Source: JAWKJY01 sp041393535
GTDB taxonomy: Bacteria; Actinomycetota; Thermoleophilia; Gaiellales; Gaiellaceae
DNA: 64,000 bases
NCBI GenBank assembly: GCA_041393535.1
Contig: JAWKJY010000002.1
Coordinates: 558,001 to 622,000 of the forward strand
Direction: 5' to 3'
Numbering within the stretch: the stretch's first letter is position 1; each line of letters starts with the position of its first letter. The notes beneath the pieces were generated by a model. That model was not told the origin of the DNA and did no database searches. It worked only from the letters and a program-made list of their open reading frames with translations. The translations under genes were made by a program, and so were the position numbers. Positions 8,916 to 18,373 of this stretch are shown here, one piece after another.

Positions 8916-9475
8916 CCTCGACGGCTACCGTCGAGGGCGATGGCCGCCTTCGACTCTTCCTCGGCTTCCCGCTCGACCCGGCCTGGGCGGCCGACCTGGC
9001 CCGCTGGCAGGCCCGGGAGCTCGGTGGCTCGCCGGCGCTCGGGCTCGTCCCCGTGGAGCGCCTGCACGTGACGCTCGCGTTCCTCGGCTCCCGTCCCGCT
9101 GCGGACGCGGCCCGGGCGGTGGAGGTCGCCGGAGCGGTGGCGCCGGGCTTCGGCCCGCCCGCCCTCGCCCCCGTCCACTACCGGGAGACCAGGTCCGTCG
9201 CGATGCTCGTGCTCGACGACGCCGGGGGGAGGGCGGGCGCGCTGCAGGGCGCGCTCTCGTCTGCGCTTGCCGCCGCGGGCCTCTATGAGCCCGAGTCGCG
9301 CCCGTGGCTCCCGCACGTGACGGTGGCCCGGATGCACGGCCGGCCGCCCCGGCTCGACCCGTCCGTCCCGGCCCTCGGGCCGACGAGTCCGTCCGGAGTG
9401 GCCCTCTACAATTCCGTACTGCGACCGAACGGGGCGCAGTACCAGATCCTCGTATCGGTTCCGCTAGGAGGTTGA
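8912..9475 (+). CDS. thpR: RNA 2',3'-cyclic phosphodiesterase (2H family)
   Basis: Two HxTx motifs mark the active site of the 2H phosphoesterase fold: LHVTLAFLG near residue 52 and LPHVTVARM near residue 133, in a 187-residue protein of normal size. Enzymes of this family hydrolyse 2',3'-cyclic phosphates on RNA and can act as 2'-5' ligases in vitro. GTG 8912 overlaps the cinA stop (GTGTGA), so it is probably translationally coupled. The 3' end carries a candidate recA promoter and the recA ribosome binding site. Confidence 0.9.
   Translation: MTSTATVEGDGRLRLFLGFPLDPAWAADLARWQARELGGSPALGLVPVERLHVTLAFLGSRPAADAARAVEVAGAVAPGFGPPALAPVHYRETRSVAMLVLDDAGGRAGALQGALSSALAAAGLYEPESRPWLPHVTVARMHGRPPRLDPSVPALGPTSPSGVALYNSVLRPNGAQYQILVSVPLGG
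9407..9412 (+). promoter_or_regulatory. Candidate -10 box for recA inside thpR
   Basis: TACAAT lies 65 nt before the recA start, within the end of thpR. No good -35 box and no LexA-type palindrome (GAACnnnnGTTC) is seen near it, so SOS control from this site is not supported. Confidence 0.35.
9466..9472 (+). promoter_or_regulatory. Strong ribosome binding site of recA
   Basis: AGGAGGT ends 5 nt before GTG 9478. It overlaps the thpR stop region. It is one of the few near-consensus Shine-Dalgarno sites in the window and fixes the recA start. Confidence 0.8.
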
Positions 9476-9477
9476 CC

Positions 9478-10548
<1,071 letters not shown>

Positions 10549-10561
10549 CGGGCCGACGGCC

Positions 10562-11146
10562 ATGCCGGTGGTCACGGCGCTCCGGGCGGGGCCGCGCGGG
10601 CAGGTCGAGGTGCACCTCGACGGCGCGCCGTGGCGGACGCTGCCCGGAGCGGCGGTCGCCGCCGCGGGGCTCTCGGTCGGGAACGTGGTCGATCGCGAGA
10701 CCGCGCGCCGCCTCCGGCGCGAGCTGGTGCGTGCGCGCGTGGTCTCGTCGATCGGCACGGCGCTGGCCCGGCGGGATCGCAGCCGGCAGGGGCTCCGGGC
10801 CGAGCTCGACCGGCGCGGGCTGCGGCCGGCAGAGCTCGAGGTGGCGCTCGAGACGGCCACCGATCTCGGGTTGGTCGACGACGATCGCTTCGCCGCCAGC
10901 ACGGCGGCGAGGCTCGCCGCGAAGGGGCAGGGCGACGTCGCGATCCTGTTCGAGCTCGAGCGGCAGGGGGTGAGCGGCGAGACGGCCCGTGCCGCCGTCG
11001 CCGCGCTCGCGCCGGAGCGGGAGCGGGCCGCGGCGATCGCGTCGCGGGTGTCTGGCGACCCGCGCCGGCTCGCGGCGCTGCTCGGGCGGCGGGGCTTCGA
11101 CCCGGACGTGATCGAGGCGGTCGTGGCCGGGCTGGACGCCTCCTGA
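10562..11146 (+). CDS. recX: Regulatory protein RecX
   Basis: Modulator that limits RecA filament extension. 194 residues built of RecX three-helix repeats: ARRDRSRQGLRAELDRRGL, ATDLGLVDDDRFAASTAARL and ILFELERQGVSGETARAAV are the recognisable elements. The position directly after recA supports the call. The ATG start is 13 nt after the recA stop. The end of the gene contains a possible -35 element for rny. Confidence 0.92.
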   Translation: MPVVTALRAGPRGQVEVHLDGAPWRTLPGAAVAAAGLSVGNVVDRETARRLRRELVRARVVSSIGTALARRDRSRQGLRAELDRRGLRPAELEVALETATDLGLVDDDRFAASTAARLAAKGQGDVAILFELERQGVSGETARAAVAALAPERERAAAIASRVSGDPRRLAALLGRRGFDPDVIEAVVAGLDAS

Positions 11147-11156
11147 GGCCGCTGGG

Positions 11157-11162
11157 TACGAT
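11157..11162 (+). promoter_or_regulatory. Candidate -10 box for rny with a long leader
   Basis: TACGAT with a TGGACG hexamer 18 nt upstream (11133-11138). A transcript from here would carry a leader of about 210 nt before the rny ATG. No riboswitch class is recognised in the leader. Confidence 0.4.
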
Positions 11163-11349
11163 TCGGGTTCAATCAGCGATTTCCCACACGATCGCCCTGA
11201 CACGGAACGGCTTTCGCCGAATCGGACCACCGGTCACCGACCAGCTTCCACCACATCGAACATGACGAGCGCGACCAGGGAGGAGAGGAGCCACACCGGG
11301 CCACGGCCCGCCTGACGACGCGCTCGCGCCGATTCCCCGAGTCGCCGTT

Positions 11350-11373
11350 CCTACGCAGGGTGCGACGTAGGAG
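11350..11373 (+). promoter_or_regulatory. Hairpin overlapping the rny ribosome binding site
   Basis: CCTACG (11350-11355) and CGTAGG (11366-11371) form a perfect 6-bp stem with a 10-nt loop. The right arm contains the first bases of the AGGAG Shine-Dalgarno (11369-11373), which lies 5 nt before ATG 11379. Folding would partly hide the site. Control of rny translation by this stem is inference. Confidence 0.45.
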
Positions 11374-11378
11374 CGAGC

Positions 11379-12911
11379 ATGCAACTTGTCATAGGCATCG
11401 TCGTCGGCCTCGCCGTCGGCGTCGTCCTCGCGGCGATCGCAGCCCGCGTCTTCCTGGCCAGCCGGCTTGCAGCTGCGCGGCACGAGCGCGACGAGCTGGT
11501 CGAGGAGACGCGGCGCGCCGCCGACGCGGCCCGCCGCGAGGCGCAGGTCGAGGCGAGGGAGGAGGCCGTCCGGCTGCGCGCCGAGGCCGAGCGCGAGCTG
11601 CAGGAGCGCCGCGCCGAGCTCGTCAAGATCGAGGAGCGCGTGTCGTCCACCGAGCGCGAGTTGAGCGGCCGGCTCGGCGAGATCGAGCGCCGCGAGCACG
11701 CCCTCGGTGACCGCGAGCGGGAGGTCGAGCGGGCCCGGGTCGAGGCCGAGGAGGCCCGGTCCCGCCAGCTCGCCGAGCTCGAGCGCGTCTCCGGACTGAC
11801 CGTCCAGGCGGCCGGCGAGGAGGTGCTCGCCCGCGCCGAGGAGCGCGTCCGGCGCGAGATGGCGCGAATGGTCCGCCAGATCGAGGAGGAGGCGCAGGCC
11901 GACGCGAAGCGCCGCGCCCGCGTCATCGTCGGGGACGCCCTGCAGCGGGTCGCCGCCAGCCACGCGTCGGAGATGACCGTCTCCCTCGTCGAGCTGCCAT
12001 CCGACGACATGAAGGGCCGCATCATCGGGCGCGAGGGCCGGAACATCCGCGCCCTCGAGCAGCTCACGGGCGTCGAGTTCATCATCGACGACACGCCGCA
12101 GGCGGTCGTCCTGTCCTCCTTCGACGGCGTGCGGCGCGAGATCGCCAAGCTGACGCTCGGGAAGCTGATCGAGGACGGGCGCATCCACCCGTCCCGGATC
12201 GAGGAGATGTACTACCAGTCGAAGGCGGAGATCGAGGACGTCGTCCGCCAGGCCGGCGAGCAGGCCGTCTTCGAGGCGAACTGCGGGAAGCTGCACGACG
12301 AGCTCGTCAAGACGCTCGGCCGGCTCCACTTCCGCACGAGCTACGGCCAGAACGTGCTCCGCCACACGCTCGAGGTGACGCACCTCGCGGGCGTGATGGC
12401 GGCCGAGCTGGGCGCCAGCGTCAAGACGGCGAAGCGCGCGGCCCTCCTGCACGACCTGGGCAAGGCCGTCACGCACGAGGTCGAGGGATCGCACGCCGCG
12501 ATCTCGGCGGAGATGGCGAAGAAGTACGGCGAGTCCCCCGCGGTCGTCCACGCGGTCGAGGCGCACCACTACGAGGTGCAGCCCGAGAGCGTCGAGGCGG
12601 TGCTCCTGATCGCGGCCGACGCGGTCTCGGCCTCCCGGCCGGGCGCACGCGGCGAGAGCCTCGAGCACTACATCAAGCGGCTCGAGACGCTCGAGCGGAT
12701 CGCCGGGCAGAAGAAGGGCGTCGAGCGGGTCTTCGCGATCCAGGCGGGCCGCGAGGTCCGCGTGATGGTCAAGCCGACGGAGATCGACGACGACGAGGCC
12801 GTCCTCCTCTCGCAGGAGATCGCCCGCGAGATCGAGGGGCAGCTCGAGTACCCCGGCCAGATCAAGGTGACGGTGATCCGGGAGAGCAGGGCCGTCGAGT
12901 ATGCGAAGTAG
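11379..12911 (+). CDS. rny: Ribonuclease Y
   Basis: Membrane-anchored endoribonuclease that initiates mRNA decay. 510 residues: an N-terminal membrane helix (VIGIVVGLAVGVVLAAIAA, residues 4-22), a long Glu/Arg-rich coiled coil to about residue 190, a KH RNA-binding domain with MKGRIIGREGRNIRALE near residue 212, and an HD phosphodiesterase domain with RHTLEVTHLAG and ALLHDLGKA near residues 330-370. The length matches the family. It lies between recX and miaB, the same neighbourhood as in many actinobacteria and firmicutes. Confidence 0.96.
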   Translation: MQLVIGIVVGLAVGVVLAAIAARVFLASRLAAARHERDELVEETRRAADAARREAQVEAREEAVRLRAEAERELQERRAELVKIEERVSSTERELSGRLGEIERREHALGDREREVERARVEAEEARSRQLAELERVSGLTVQAAGEEVLARAEERVRREMARMVRQIEEEAQADAKRRARVIVGDALQRVAASHASEMTVSLVELPSDDMKGRIIGREGRNIRALEQLTGVEFIIDDTPQAVVLSSFDGVRREIAKLTLGKLIEDGRIHPSRIEEMYYQSKAEIEDVVRQAGEQAVFEANCGKLHDELVKTLGRLHFRTSYGQNVLRHTLEVTHLAGVMAAELGASVKTAKRAALLHDLGKAVTHEVEGSHAAISAEMAKKYGESPAVVHAVEAHHYEVQPESVEAVLLIAADAVSASRPGARGESLEHYIKRLETLERIAGQKKGVERVFAIQAGREVRVMVKPTEIDDDEAVLLSQEIAREIEGQLEYPGQIKVTVIRESRAVEYAK

Positions 12912-12954
12912 GCCGCCGGCGGGCCGTCCGGCCTGCGGCAGAATGACGGGCTAG

Positions 12955-14274
12955 ATGCGGCGGTACCACGTCACGACGTTCGGCTGCCAGATGAACGCGC
13001 ACGACTCCGAGCGCATCAAGGGCATGCTCGAGGAGCTCGGCCTCGGCGAGGCGACGTCGCCGGACCAGGCCGACGTGATCGTGTTCAACACCTGCACGAT
13101 CCGCGAGAAGCCGGACCAGAAGCTCGCGGCGCACCTGATGCAGGCGCGCGCCCTGAAGGAGCGCGCCCCCGACACCGTGATCGCCGTCGGGGGCTGCTAC
13201 GCCGAGGCCCAGCAGGACGCGATCTTCGAGCGCTACCCGTTCGTCGACGTCGCCTTCGGGCCGGGCTCGATCCCGCACCTGGGCGAGTGGCTCGGAGCGG
13301 GAGGCGAGCTGCCGCCCGGTCGCTTCGGCCAGTGGGAGCACTTCGCCGGCGACCTGCCGGCCCACCGGGAGCGGCCGTTCCAGGGCTGGGTGCAGATCTC
13401 GATGGGGTGCAACTCGACGTGCTCGTACTGCATCGTCCCCGCCGTGCGCGGCCGCGAGCGCAGTCGGCGGCCCGGGGACGTCGTCGCCGAGGTGACCCGC
13501 CTCGCGGCCGACGGCGTGCGCGAGGTGACGCTGCTCGGCCAGAACGTCAACTCGTGGGGCCGCGACCTCCTGCCGGACGTCCGGACGGAGTTCGGCGAGC
13601 TGCTGCGGGCGGTCGACGCGATCGAGGGGATCGAGCGGATCCGCTTCACGAGCCCGCACCCGAAGGACTTCCGCGAGCCCGTGATCCGCGCGATGGCCGA
13701 GTGCGCGGCCGTGTGCGAGCACGCGCACCTCCCGCTCCAGTCCGGCTCGACGCGGGTGCTCAAGCGCATGCGCCGCACCTACTCGCGCGAGCGCTACCTG
13801 GCGCTCGTCGAGCGCATGCGGGAGGCGATCCCCGACCTCGCGCTGACCACGGACGTCATCGTGGGCTTCCCCGGCGAGACGGAGGAGGACTTCCTGGAGA
13901 CGGTCGCCGCGATCGAGCAGGTCGGCTTCGACGGCGCCTTCACGTTCGTGTACAGCCCGCGCCGCGGCACGGACGCCGCCGCGATGCCCGACCAGGTGCC
14001 CGAGGACGTCAAGCGCGAGCGGATCGAGCGCCTGATCGACGTCGTCCAGCGCGTCGCACACGAGCGGAACCAGCGCCGGATCGGCCTCGTCGAGGACGTG
14101 CTCGTCGAGGGGCCGAGCCGGACCGACCCGACCATGCTGCGCGGGCGCACCCGGCGCAACACGACGGTCAACTTCGTCGGCGCCGCCGCGCCCGGCGAGA
14201 CCGTGCCGGTCGAGATCGAGTCGGCGTCCTCGACGACGCTGCGCGGCCGCCAGCGCGTGTCCGTCCCCGCCTAG
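12955..14274 (+). CDS. miaB: tRNA-2-methylthio-N6-dimethylallyladenosine synthase
   Basis: Radical-SAM methylthiotransferase that adds the 2-methylthio group to i6A37 of tRNA. The N-terminal UPF0004 domain supplies three cysteines for the second cluster (TFGCQMNAHDSERI, FNTCTIREK, VGGCYAEAQ). The radical-SAM motif CNSTCSYC is at about residues 152-159, and a TRAM domain lies at the C-terminus. 439 residues, full length. The next gene, miaA, makes its substrate modification, so the pair is functionally linked. A weak -10-like CAGAAT lies 10 nt before the ATG. Confidence 0.95.
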   Translation: MRRYHVTTFGCQMNAHDSERIKGMLEELGLGEATSPDQADVIVFNTCTIREKPDQKLAAHLMQARALKERAPDTVIAVGGCYAEAQQDAIFERYPFVDVAFGPGSIPHLGEWLGAGGELPPGRFGQWEHFAGDLPAHRERPFQGWVQISMGCNSTCSYCIVPAVRGRERSRRPGDVVAEVTRLAADGVREVTLLGQNVNSWGRDLLPDVRTEFGELLRAVDAIEGIERIRFTSPHPKDFREPVIRAMAECAAVCEHAHLPLQSGSTRVLKRMRRTYSRERYLALVERMREAIPDLALTTDVIVGFPGETEEDFLETVAAIEQVGFDGAFTFVYSPRRGTDAAAMPDQVPEDVKRERIERLIDVVQRVAHERNQRRIGLVEDVLVEGPSRTDPTMLRGRTRRNTTVNFVGAAAPGETVPVEIESASSTTLRGRQRVSVPA

Positions 14275-14283
14275 GCGCCGACC

Positions 14284-15219
14284 GTGGGCGGTGCCGGCGT
14301 GCTGCCTGGCGAGCCCGCCGAGGTCGTCGCGATCTTCGGGCCGACCGCGTCGGGCAAGTCGGCCGTCGCCGAGGCGGTCGCGGTGTCGCTCGGGGGAGAG
14401 GTCGTGTCGGCCGACTCGATGCAGGTCTACGCGGGCGCGCCGATCCTGACGAACCAGCCGGTCGCACCGACCCACCTCGTGGCGATCTGGCCGCTCGACC
14501 ACGAGGCGTCGGTCGCCGAGTACGCGGGCCTCGCGCACGCTGCGATCGACGAGCTCGTCCAGGCGGACCGGGTGCCGGTGGTCGCGGGCGGGACCGGCCT
14601 CTACCTGCGCGCGGCGCTCGCCGAGCTCGACGTGCCGCCCGCGCCGCAGCCCGGCGCGCGGGAGCGCTGGGAGCGCCGGTACGACGAGGCCGGCCCCGAA
14701 GCCTCCCACGCCGAGCTGGCGAGCCGCGACCCCGCCGCGGCCGCGGCCGTCCATCCGAACGACCGGCGGCGCGTCGTCCGCGCGCTCGAGCTGGTCGAGG
14801 CGGGCTCCTCGCTGCGCCCCGCCGAGGACAGGCTCTGGTCGCAGCGGACAAGGCGGCCGACGCTGCTCGTCGGGCTCGACCTGCCGGCCGACGTCCTCGC
14901 CCGTCGGATCGAGGAGCGGACCCGCGCGATGCTGGCGCAGGGCGCACGGGAGGAGGCGCGGCGGATCCTCGCGGGGCCGCTGTCGCGCTCGGCCGCGCAG
15001 ATGATCGGCCTGCGCGAGTTCGCGGAGCTGCCGGACGAGGAGGCGGTCGAGGCCGTGGCGCAGCGTACGCGCCGGTACGCTGCGTACCAGCGCAAGTGGA
15101 TGCGCCGGATCGCCGATCTGGTCTCGATCGACGCCAACCGCCCGCCCGGGGAGGTCGCCGATGCAGTTCTCGAAGTGGCACGGGCTCGGCAACGACTACC
15201 TCGTCGTCGACACGCGTGA
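14284..15219 (+). CDS. miaA: tRNA dimethylallyltransferase
   Basis: Transfers a dimethylallyl group to A37 of tRNAs reading UNN codons. P-loop GPTASGKSAVAEA near residue 20, SADSMQVYAGAPILTNQP, and AGGTGLYLRA near residue 100 are diagnostic. 311 residues. The start is GTG 14284, with GTG 14299 an alternative. The 3' end overlaps the dapF start by 59 nt in another frame, an unusually long overlap for this window. Confidence 0.94.
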   Translation: MGGAGVLPGEPAEVVAIFGPTASGKSAVAEAVAVSLGGEVVSADSMQVYAGAPILTNQPVAPTHLVAIWPLDHEASVAEYAGLAHAAIDELVQADRVPVVAGGTGLYLRAALAELDVPPAPQPGARERWERRYDEAGPEASHAELASRDPAAAAAVHPNDRRRVVRALELVEAGSSLRPAEDRLWSQRTRRPTLLVGLDLPADVLARRIEERTRAMLAQGAREEARRILAGPLSRSAAQMIGLREFAELPDEEAVEAVAQRTRRYAAYQRKWMRRIADLVSIDANRPPGEVADAVLEVARARQRLPRRRHA

Positions 15220-15967
15220 CGCGACGCCGACCCTGACGCCGGCGCGCGTCCGGCGGATCTGCGACTACCACCTCGGCGTCGGCTCGGACGGCATCCTCGA
15301 GGTGGTGGCCACCTCGGGCGACGGGCCCGCCGTGTCGATCCTGATCTGGAACCCCGACGGCTCGGTCGCGGAGATGTCGGGCAACGGGACGCGGATCGCG
15401 GCCCGCTGGCTCGCGGCCCGGACCGGCGCGGACGACGTCCGGGTCGTCGTCGGCGACCTCGTCGTCCGCGCGCGGCTGCGGGAACGACTGCTCGTCGAGC
15501 AGGAGATGGGCCTCGTCCGCGCCCGGCCGCTCGAGCGGATCGACGTCGACGGGGAGGAGGTCGAGCTCACGCCGGTCTCGGTCGGCAACCCGCACGCCGT
15601 CGTGCGCCGCGACCCCGACCGCTCCGAGCTGCTTCGGCTCGGCCCGCTGATCGAGCGCCACCCGCGCTTCCCGGACCGCACGAACGTGCAGCTCGTACGG
15701 GTCGACGGGCGGCACGCGATCACGGTCGGCGTCTGGGAGCGCGGGGCGGGGGAGACGCTCTCCTCCGGGACGTCGTCCTGTGCAGCGGCGGCAGCCGCGG
15801 TCGCGAACGGCTGGTGCGAGAGCCCGGTGGAGGTGTCGCTCCCGGGCGGCATGCTGACGGTGGCGCTCGACGCGGAGGGCCGGGCGACGCTGACCGGCCC
15901 GGCGCAGGAGATCTGCCGCGGCGAGCTCGCGCCGGAGCTGCTCGCGGACCTCGAGCCTCTCGCCTGA
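15161..15967 (+). CDS. dapF: Diaminopimelate epimerase family protein with Ser in place of both catalytic Cys
   Basis: Epimerises LL- to meso-diaminopimelate in the canonical family. 268 residues; the DapF fold is clear: FSKWHGLGNDYLVVD at the N-terminus, EMSGNGTR at residues 72-78, VGNPHAVV, WERGAGET, and LPGG near the C-terminus. In E. coli DapF the acid/base pair is Cys73 (QCGNGAR) and Cys217 (ACGSG). Here the matching positions read SGNG (Ser73) and SSGTSSC (Ser202), so both thiols are replaced. The codons TCG and TCC are unambiguous and the surrounding frame is intact. Either the enzyme works with serines or it has another role. It follows miaA with a 59-nt overlap. Confidence 0.85.
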   Translation: MQFSKWHGLGNDYLVVDTRDATPTLTPARVRRICDYHLGVGSDGILEVVATSGDGPAVSILIWNPDGSVAEMSGNGTRIAARWLAARTGADDVRVVVGDLVVRARLRERLLVEQEMGLVRARPLERIDVDGEEVELTPVSVGNPHAVVRRDPDRSELLRLGPLIERHPRFPDRTNVQLVRVDGRHAITVGVWERGAGETLSSGTSSCAAAAAAVANGWCESPVEVSLPGGMLTVALDAEGRATLTGPAQEICRGELAPELLADLEPLA

Positions 15968-16000
15968 CGCCTGCCCCCGCGGCCCGTGGACCGGGATCGG

Positions 16001-16006
16001 TACCCT
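16001..16006 (+). promoter_or_regulatory. -10 box of the 48-residue membrane peptide gene
   Basis: TACCCT followed by exactly 6 nt and ATG 16013, the same leaderless geometry as dapA and rnj. Confidence 0.5.
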
Positions 16007-16012
16007 CGACTG

Positions 16013-16159
16013 ATGCCCGAGCAGCACGACTTCTCGGGGCTGCCCGAGCCCGAGTCCCCGCGTCAGCCGGCGGGGCGCACGACCGCGACCGTCGTCTCGG
16101 TGGCGGTCGCCGTGGTGGTCGCCCTCGCGCTGGCGCTCGCCGTCGGCAACGTCTTCTAG
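16013..16159 (+). CDS. Small single-span membrane protein (48 aa)
   Basis: A short frame that begins 6 nt behind a TACCCT box. The product has a polar N-terminus (MPEQHDFSGLPEPESPRQPA) and one strong membrane helix near the C-terminus (VVSVAVAVVVALALALAVGN), ending in VF. There is no recognised family. It lies between dapF and the convergent dapD. Because of its size the call depends on the promoter placement, the codon bias (high GC in third positions) and the clean membrane helix. Confidence 0.55.
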   Translation: MPEQHDFSGLPEPESPRQPAGRTTATVVSVAVAVVVALALALAVGNVF

Positions 16160-16180
16160 CGCCGCGGCCGGCGCGCGGCC

Positions 16181-17002
16181 TCAGACCGCGACGCCGAAGC
16201 TCCGCAGCGCGTCGTTCAGGCTCGTCTTGCGGTCGGTCGCCTCGGTGCGCCGGCCGATGATCAGCGCGGCCGGCAGGTGGTACGTGCCGGCCGGGAACTC
16301 CTTCGGGCGGGTGCCGGGGACGACGACCGAGCGCGGCGGGACGAAGCCGCGGTACTCGACCGGCTCGTCGCCCGTCACGTCGATGATCGGCGTGGAGGCG
16401 GTGATCACGGTGTTCGCCCCCAGGACGGCCTCGGCGCCGATCACCGCGCCCTCGACGACGATGCAGCGTGAGCCGATGAAGGCGCCGTCCTCGATCACGA
16501 CCGGCGTCGCCTGCGGCGGCTCGAGGACGCCGCCGATGCCGACGCCGCCGGACAGGTGGACGTCCGCGCCGATCTGCGCGCACGACCCGACCGTCGCCCA
16601 CGTGTCGACCATCGTGCCGGGCCCCACCCAGGCGCCGATGTTCACGTAGCTCGGCATCAGCACGACGCCGGGCGAGAGGAACGAGCCGTACCGCGCCACG
16701 GCCGGTGGGACGCAGCGGACGCCGAGCTCCTCGTAGTTCCGCTTCAGCGGCACCTTGTCGTAGTAGCGGAACGGGCCGGCCTCGTCCGGCTCGAGCCGGC
16801 GCAGGCGGAAGTAGAGGAGGATCGCCTTCTTCGCCCACTCGCGCGCCACCCAGTCGTCGCCCTCCTTCTCGGCGCAGCGGATCACGCCGCGGTCGAGCAG
16901 GTCGACGGCCTCGTCGACGGCCGCGGCGCCCGCGGCGGCCTCCTCGGCGGGGAGCTGCCACAGGCGCTCGATCTCGGCGGCGAGGTCGGTCAGGTCGGTC
17001 AC
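16181..17002 (-). CDS. dapD: Tetrahydrodipicolinate N-succinyltransferase
   Basis: Transfers succinyl from succinyl-CoA to tetrahydrodipicolinate, first step of the succinylase branch to DAP. 273 residues, the length of E. coli DapD. The N-terminal helical domain is followed by left-handed beta-helix hexapeptide repeats (VGPGTMVDTWATVGSCAQIG, VIEDGAFIGSRCIVVEGAVI) and the RGFVPPRSVVVPG region. The GTG start overlaps the dapC stop (GTGA), so dapC-dapD are coupled on the minus strand. With dapA, dapB, dapC, dapE and dapF nearby, the full succinylase route is encoded within 20 kb. Confidence 0.95.
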   Translation of the reverse strand: MTDLTDLAAEIERLWQLPAEEAAAGAAAVDEAVDLLDRGVIRCAEKEGDDWVAREWAKKAILLYFRLRRLEPDEAGPFRYYDKVPLKRNYEELGVRCVPPAVARYGSFLSPGVVLMPSYVNIGAWVGPGTMVDTWATVGSCAQIGADVHLSGGVGIGGVLEPPQATPVVIEDGAFIGSRCIVVEGAVIGAEAVLGANTVITASTPIIDVTGDEPVEYRGFVPPRSVVVPGTRPKEFPAGTYHLPAALIIGRRTEATDRKTSLNDALRSFGVAV

Positions 17003-18147
17003 AGGATCTCCTCCAGGATCGCGCACGCGTCGGCGCAGTCGGACTCGGTCGGGACGAGCGCGAGCCGGACGTAGCCCTCGCCCGAGGGGCCGAGCGCCGC
17101 TCCGGGCGCGACGACCACGCCGCGCTCGAGCAGCCGCACGGCGAAGTCCTCGGACGAGGCGCCGTCCGGCGTCGCCACCCACAGGTACATCGTCGCCTCG
17201 CTGCCGCTGACGCGCAGGCCCTTGCGCGCGAGCAGGTCGAGGAAGGGCGCGCGCTTGCGGGCGTAGCGGGCACGGGTCTCGGCGACGTGCGCCTCGTCGC
17301 TCCACGCGGCGACCGCCGCCCGCTGGACGAACTCCTGCGGCGCGCTCCCGACCCACGGCCGGAAGGAGCGGAGCGCGTCGAGCACGGGGCGGCTCCCGGC
17401 GACGAAGCCCGAGCGGTAACCGGTCATCGACGAGCGCTTGCTGAGGCTGTTGACGGCGACGACGCGCTCGCGGCGATCGACCTGGAGCGCCGAGGCCGGC
17501 GGCTCGGCGAAGAAGAGCTCGGAGTACGCCTCGTCGGAGGCGACGAGGAAGTCGTGGCGCTCCGCCAGCTCGGCCGCGCGCTCGTACAGGTCGAGCGGCG
17601 CGCACGCCCCGGTCGGGTTGTTCGGGTAGTTGAGCCAGAGGATCGCCGTCCGGCGCCAGGTCGCGTCGTCGACGGCGTCGAGGTCGGGCAGGTAGCCGTT
17701 CTGCTCGAGCAGGGGCAGGCGCAGGACGTCCGCGCCGGCGAAGCGGGCCCCGCGTTCGGCGACCGGGTAGCCGGGCTCCGTCGTGACCACGAGGTCCCTG
17801 CCCGCGTCGCGGTCGACGACGACCTGCGCGAGCGAGAAGATCGCCTCCTTCGACCCGAGTGTCGGGATCACCTCGGTCTCGCCGTCGAGGTCGATCGAGA
17901 AGCGAGCCCGCGCCCAGGCCGCGATTGCGTCGCGCAGCTCGGGGAGGCCGATCGCGCGCGGGTAGCCCATCGTCTCGCGGATGCCGTCGGCGAGGGCCTG
18001 CCGGATGAACGGCGCGGTCGGCTCGCGGGGGTCGCCGACGCCGAAGTCGATGATGCGGATCCCAGCCGCCGCCGCCCGCCGCTTGGCGTCCTCGATGCGG
18101 ACGAACGGGTAGGTGCCGACCTCGTCGAGAATGGGGTTGAGCCGCAC
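16999..18147 (-). CDS. dapC: Succinyldiaminopimelate transaminase (class I/II PLP aminotransferase)
   Basis: Fold-type I aminotransferase of 382 residues. Visible: IDFGVGDPREP at the substrate loop, LNYPNNPTGA near residue 170, the VASDEAYSELFF aspartate, and the PLP lysine in NSLSKRSSMTGYRSGF near residue 232. Its coupling to dapD indicates the N-succinyl-2-amino-6-oxopimelate aminotransferase function. It starts with GTG 18147, 6 nt behind a TAGCCT box. The 5' side borders the repeat-bearing gap at 18.2-18.8 kb. Confidence 0.9.
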   Translation of the reverse strand: MRLNPILDEVGTYPFVRIEDAKRRAAAAGIRIIDFGVGDPREPTAPFIRQALADGIRETMGYPRAIGLPELRDAIAAWARARFSIDLDGETEVIPTLGSKEAIFSLAQVVVDRDAGRDLVVTTEPGYPVAERGARFAGADVLRLPLLEQNGYLPDLDAVDDATWRRTAILWLNYPNNPTGACAPLDLYERAAELAERHDFLVASDEAYSELFFAEPPASALQVDRRERVVAVNSLSKRSSMTGYRSGFVAGSRPVLDALRSFRPWVGSAPQEFVQRAAVAAWSDEAHVAETRARYARKRAPFLDLLARKGLRVSGSEATMYLWVATPDGASSEDFAVRLLERGVVVAPGAALGPSGEGYVRLALVPTESDCADACAILEEIL

Positions 18148-18153
18148 GCCCGG

Positions 18154-18159
18154 AGGCTA
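18154..18159 (-). promoter_or_regulatory. -10 box of dapC-dapD (leaderless)
   Basis: Read on the minus strand, TAGCCT precedes the dapC GTG by exactly 6 nt. Confidence 0.5.
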
Positions 18160-18373
18160 CCCGATGGCCGCTCCCGGCCCAGCCGACGAGCCCTGCGCCA
18201 GGAGCGGGCGACCTCGGAGCGCGTGCACCGGCCGGAATGGACGGGGGTGGAGCGATCGGCGCGGAATCGGCACGCAGCCGTGCCACACGCGTGCGCCATT
18301 CCGCCGTAGGCTGAGCGCCGGAGGCGCGTGGTTCCCCCACCCTGGGTGGGAGGCCCGGGAGGGTGGCCGGAAC

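Noticed and set aside
9420..9440. SOS (LexA) box before recA
   Set aside because: GAAC occurs once but no GTTC partner is found at the right spacing.
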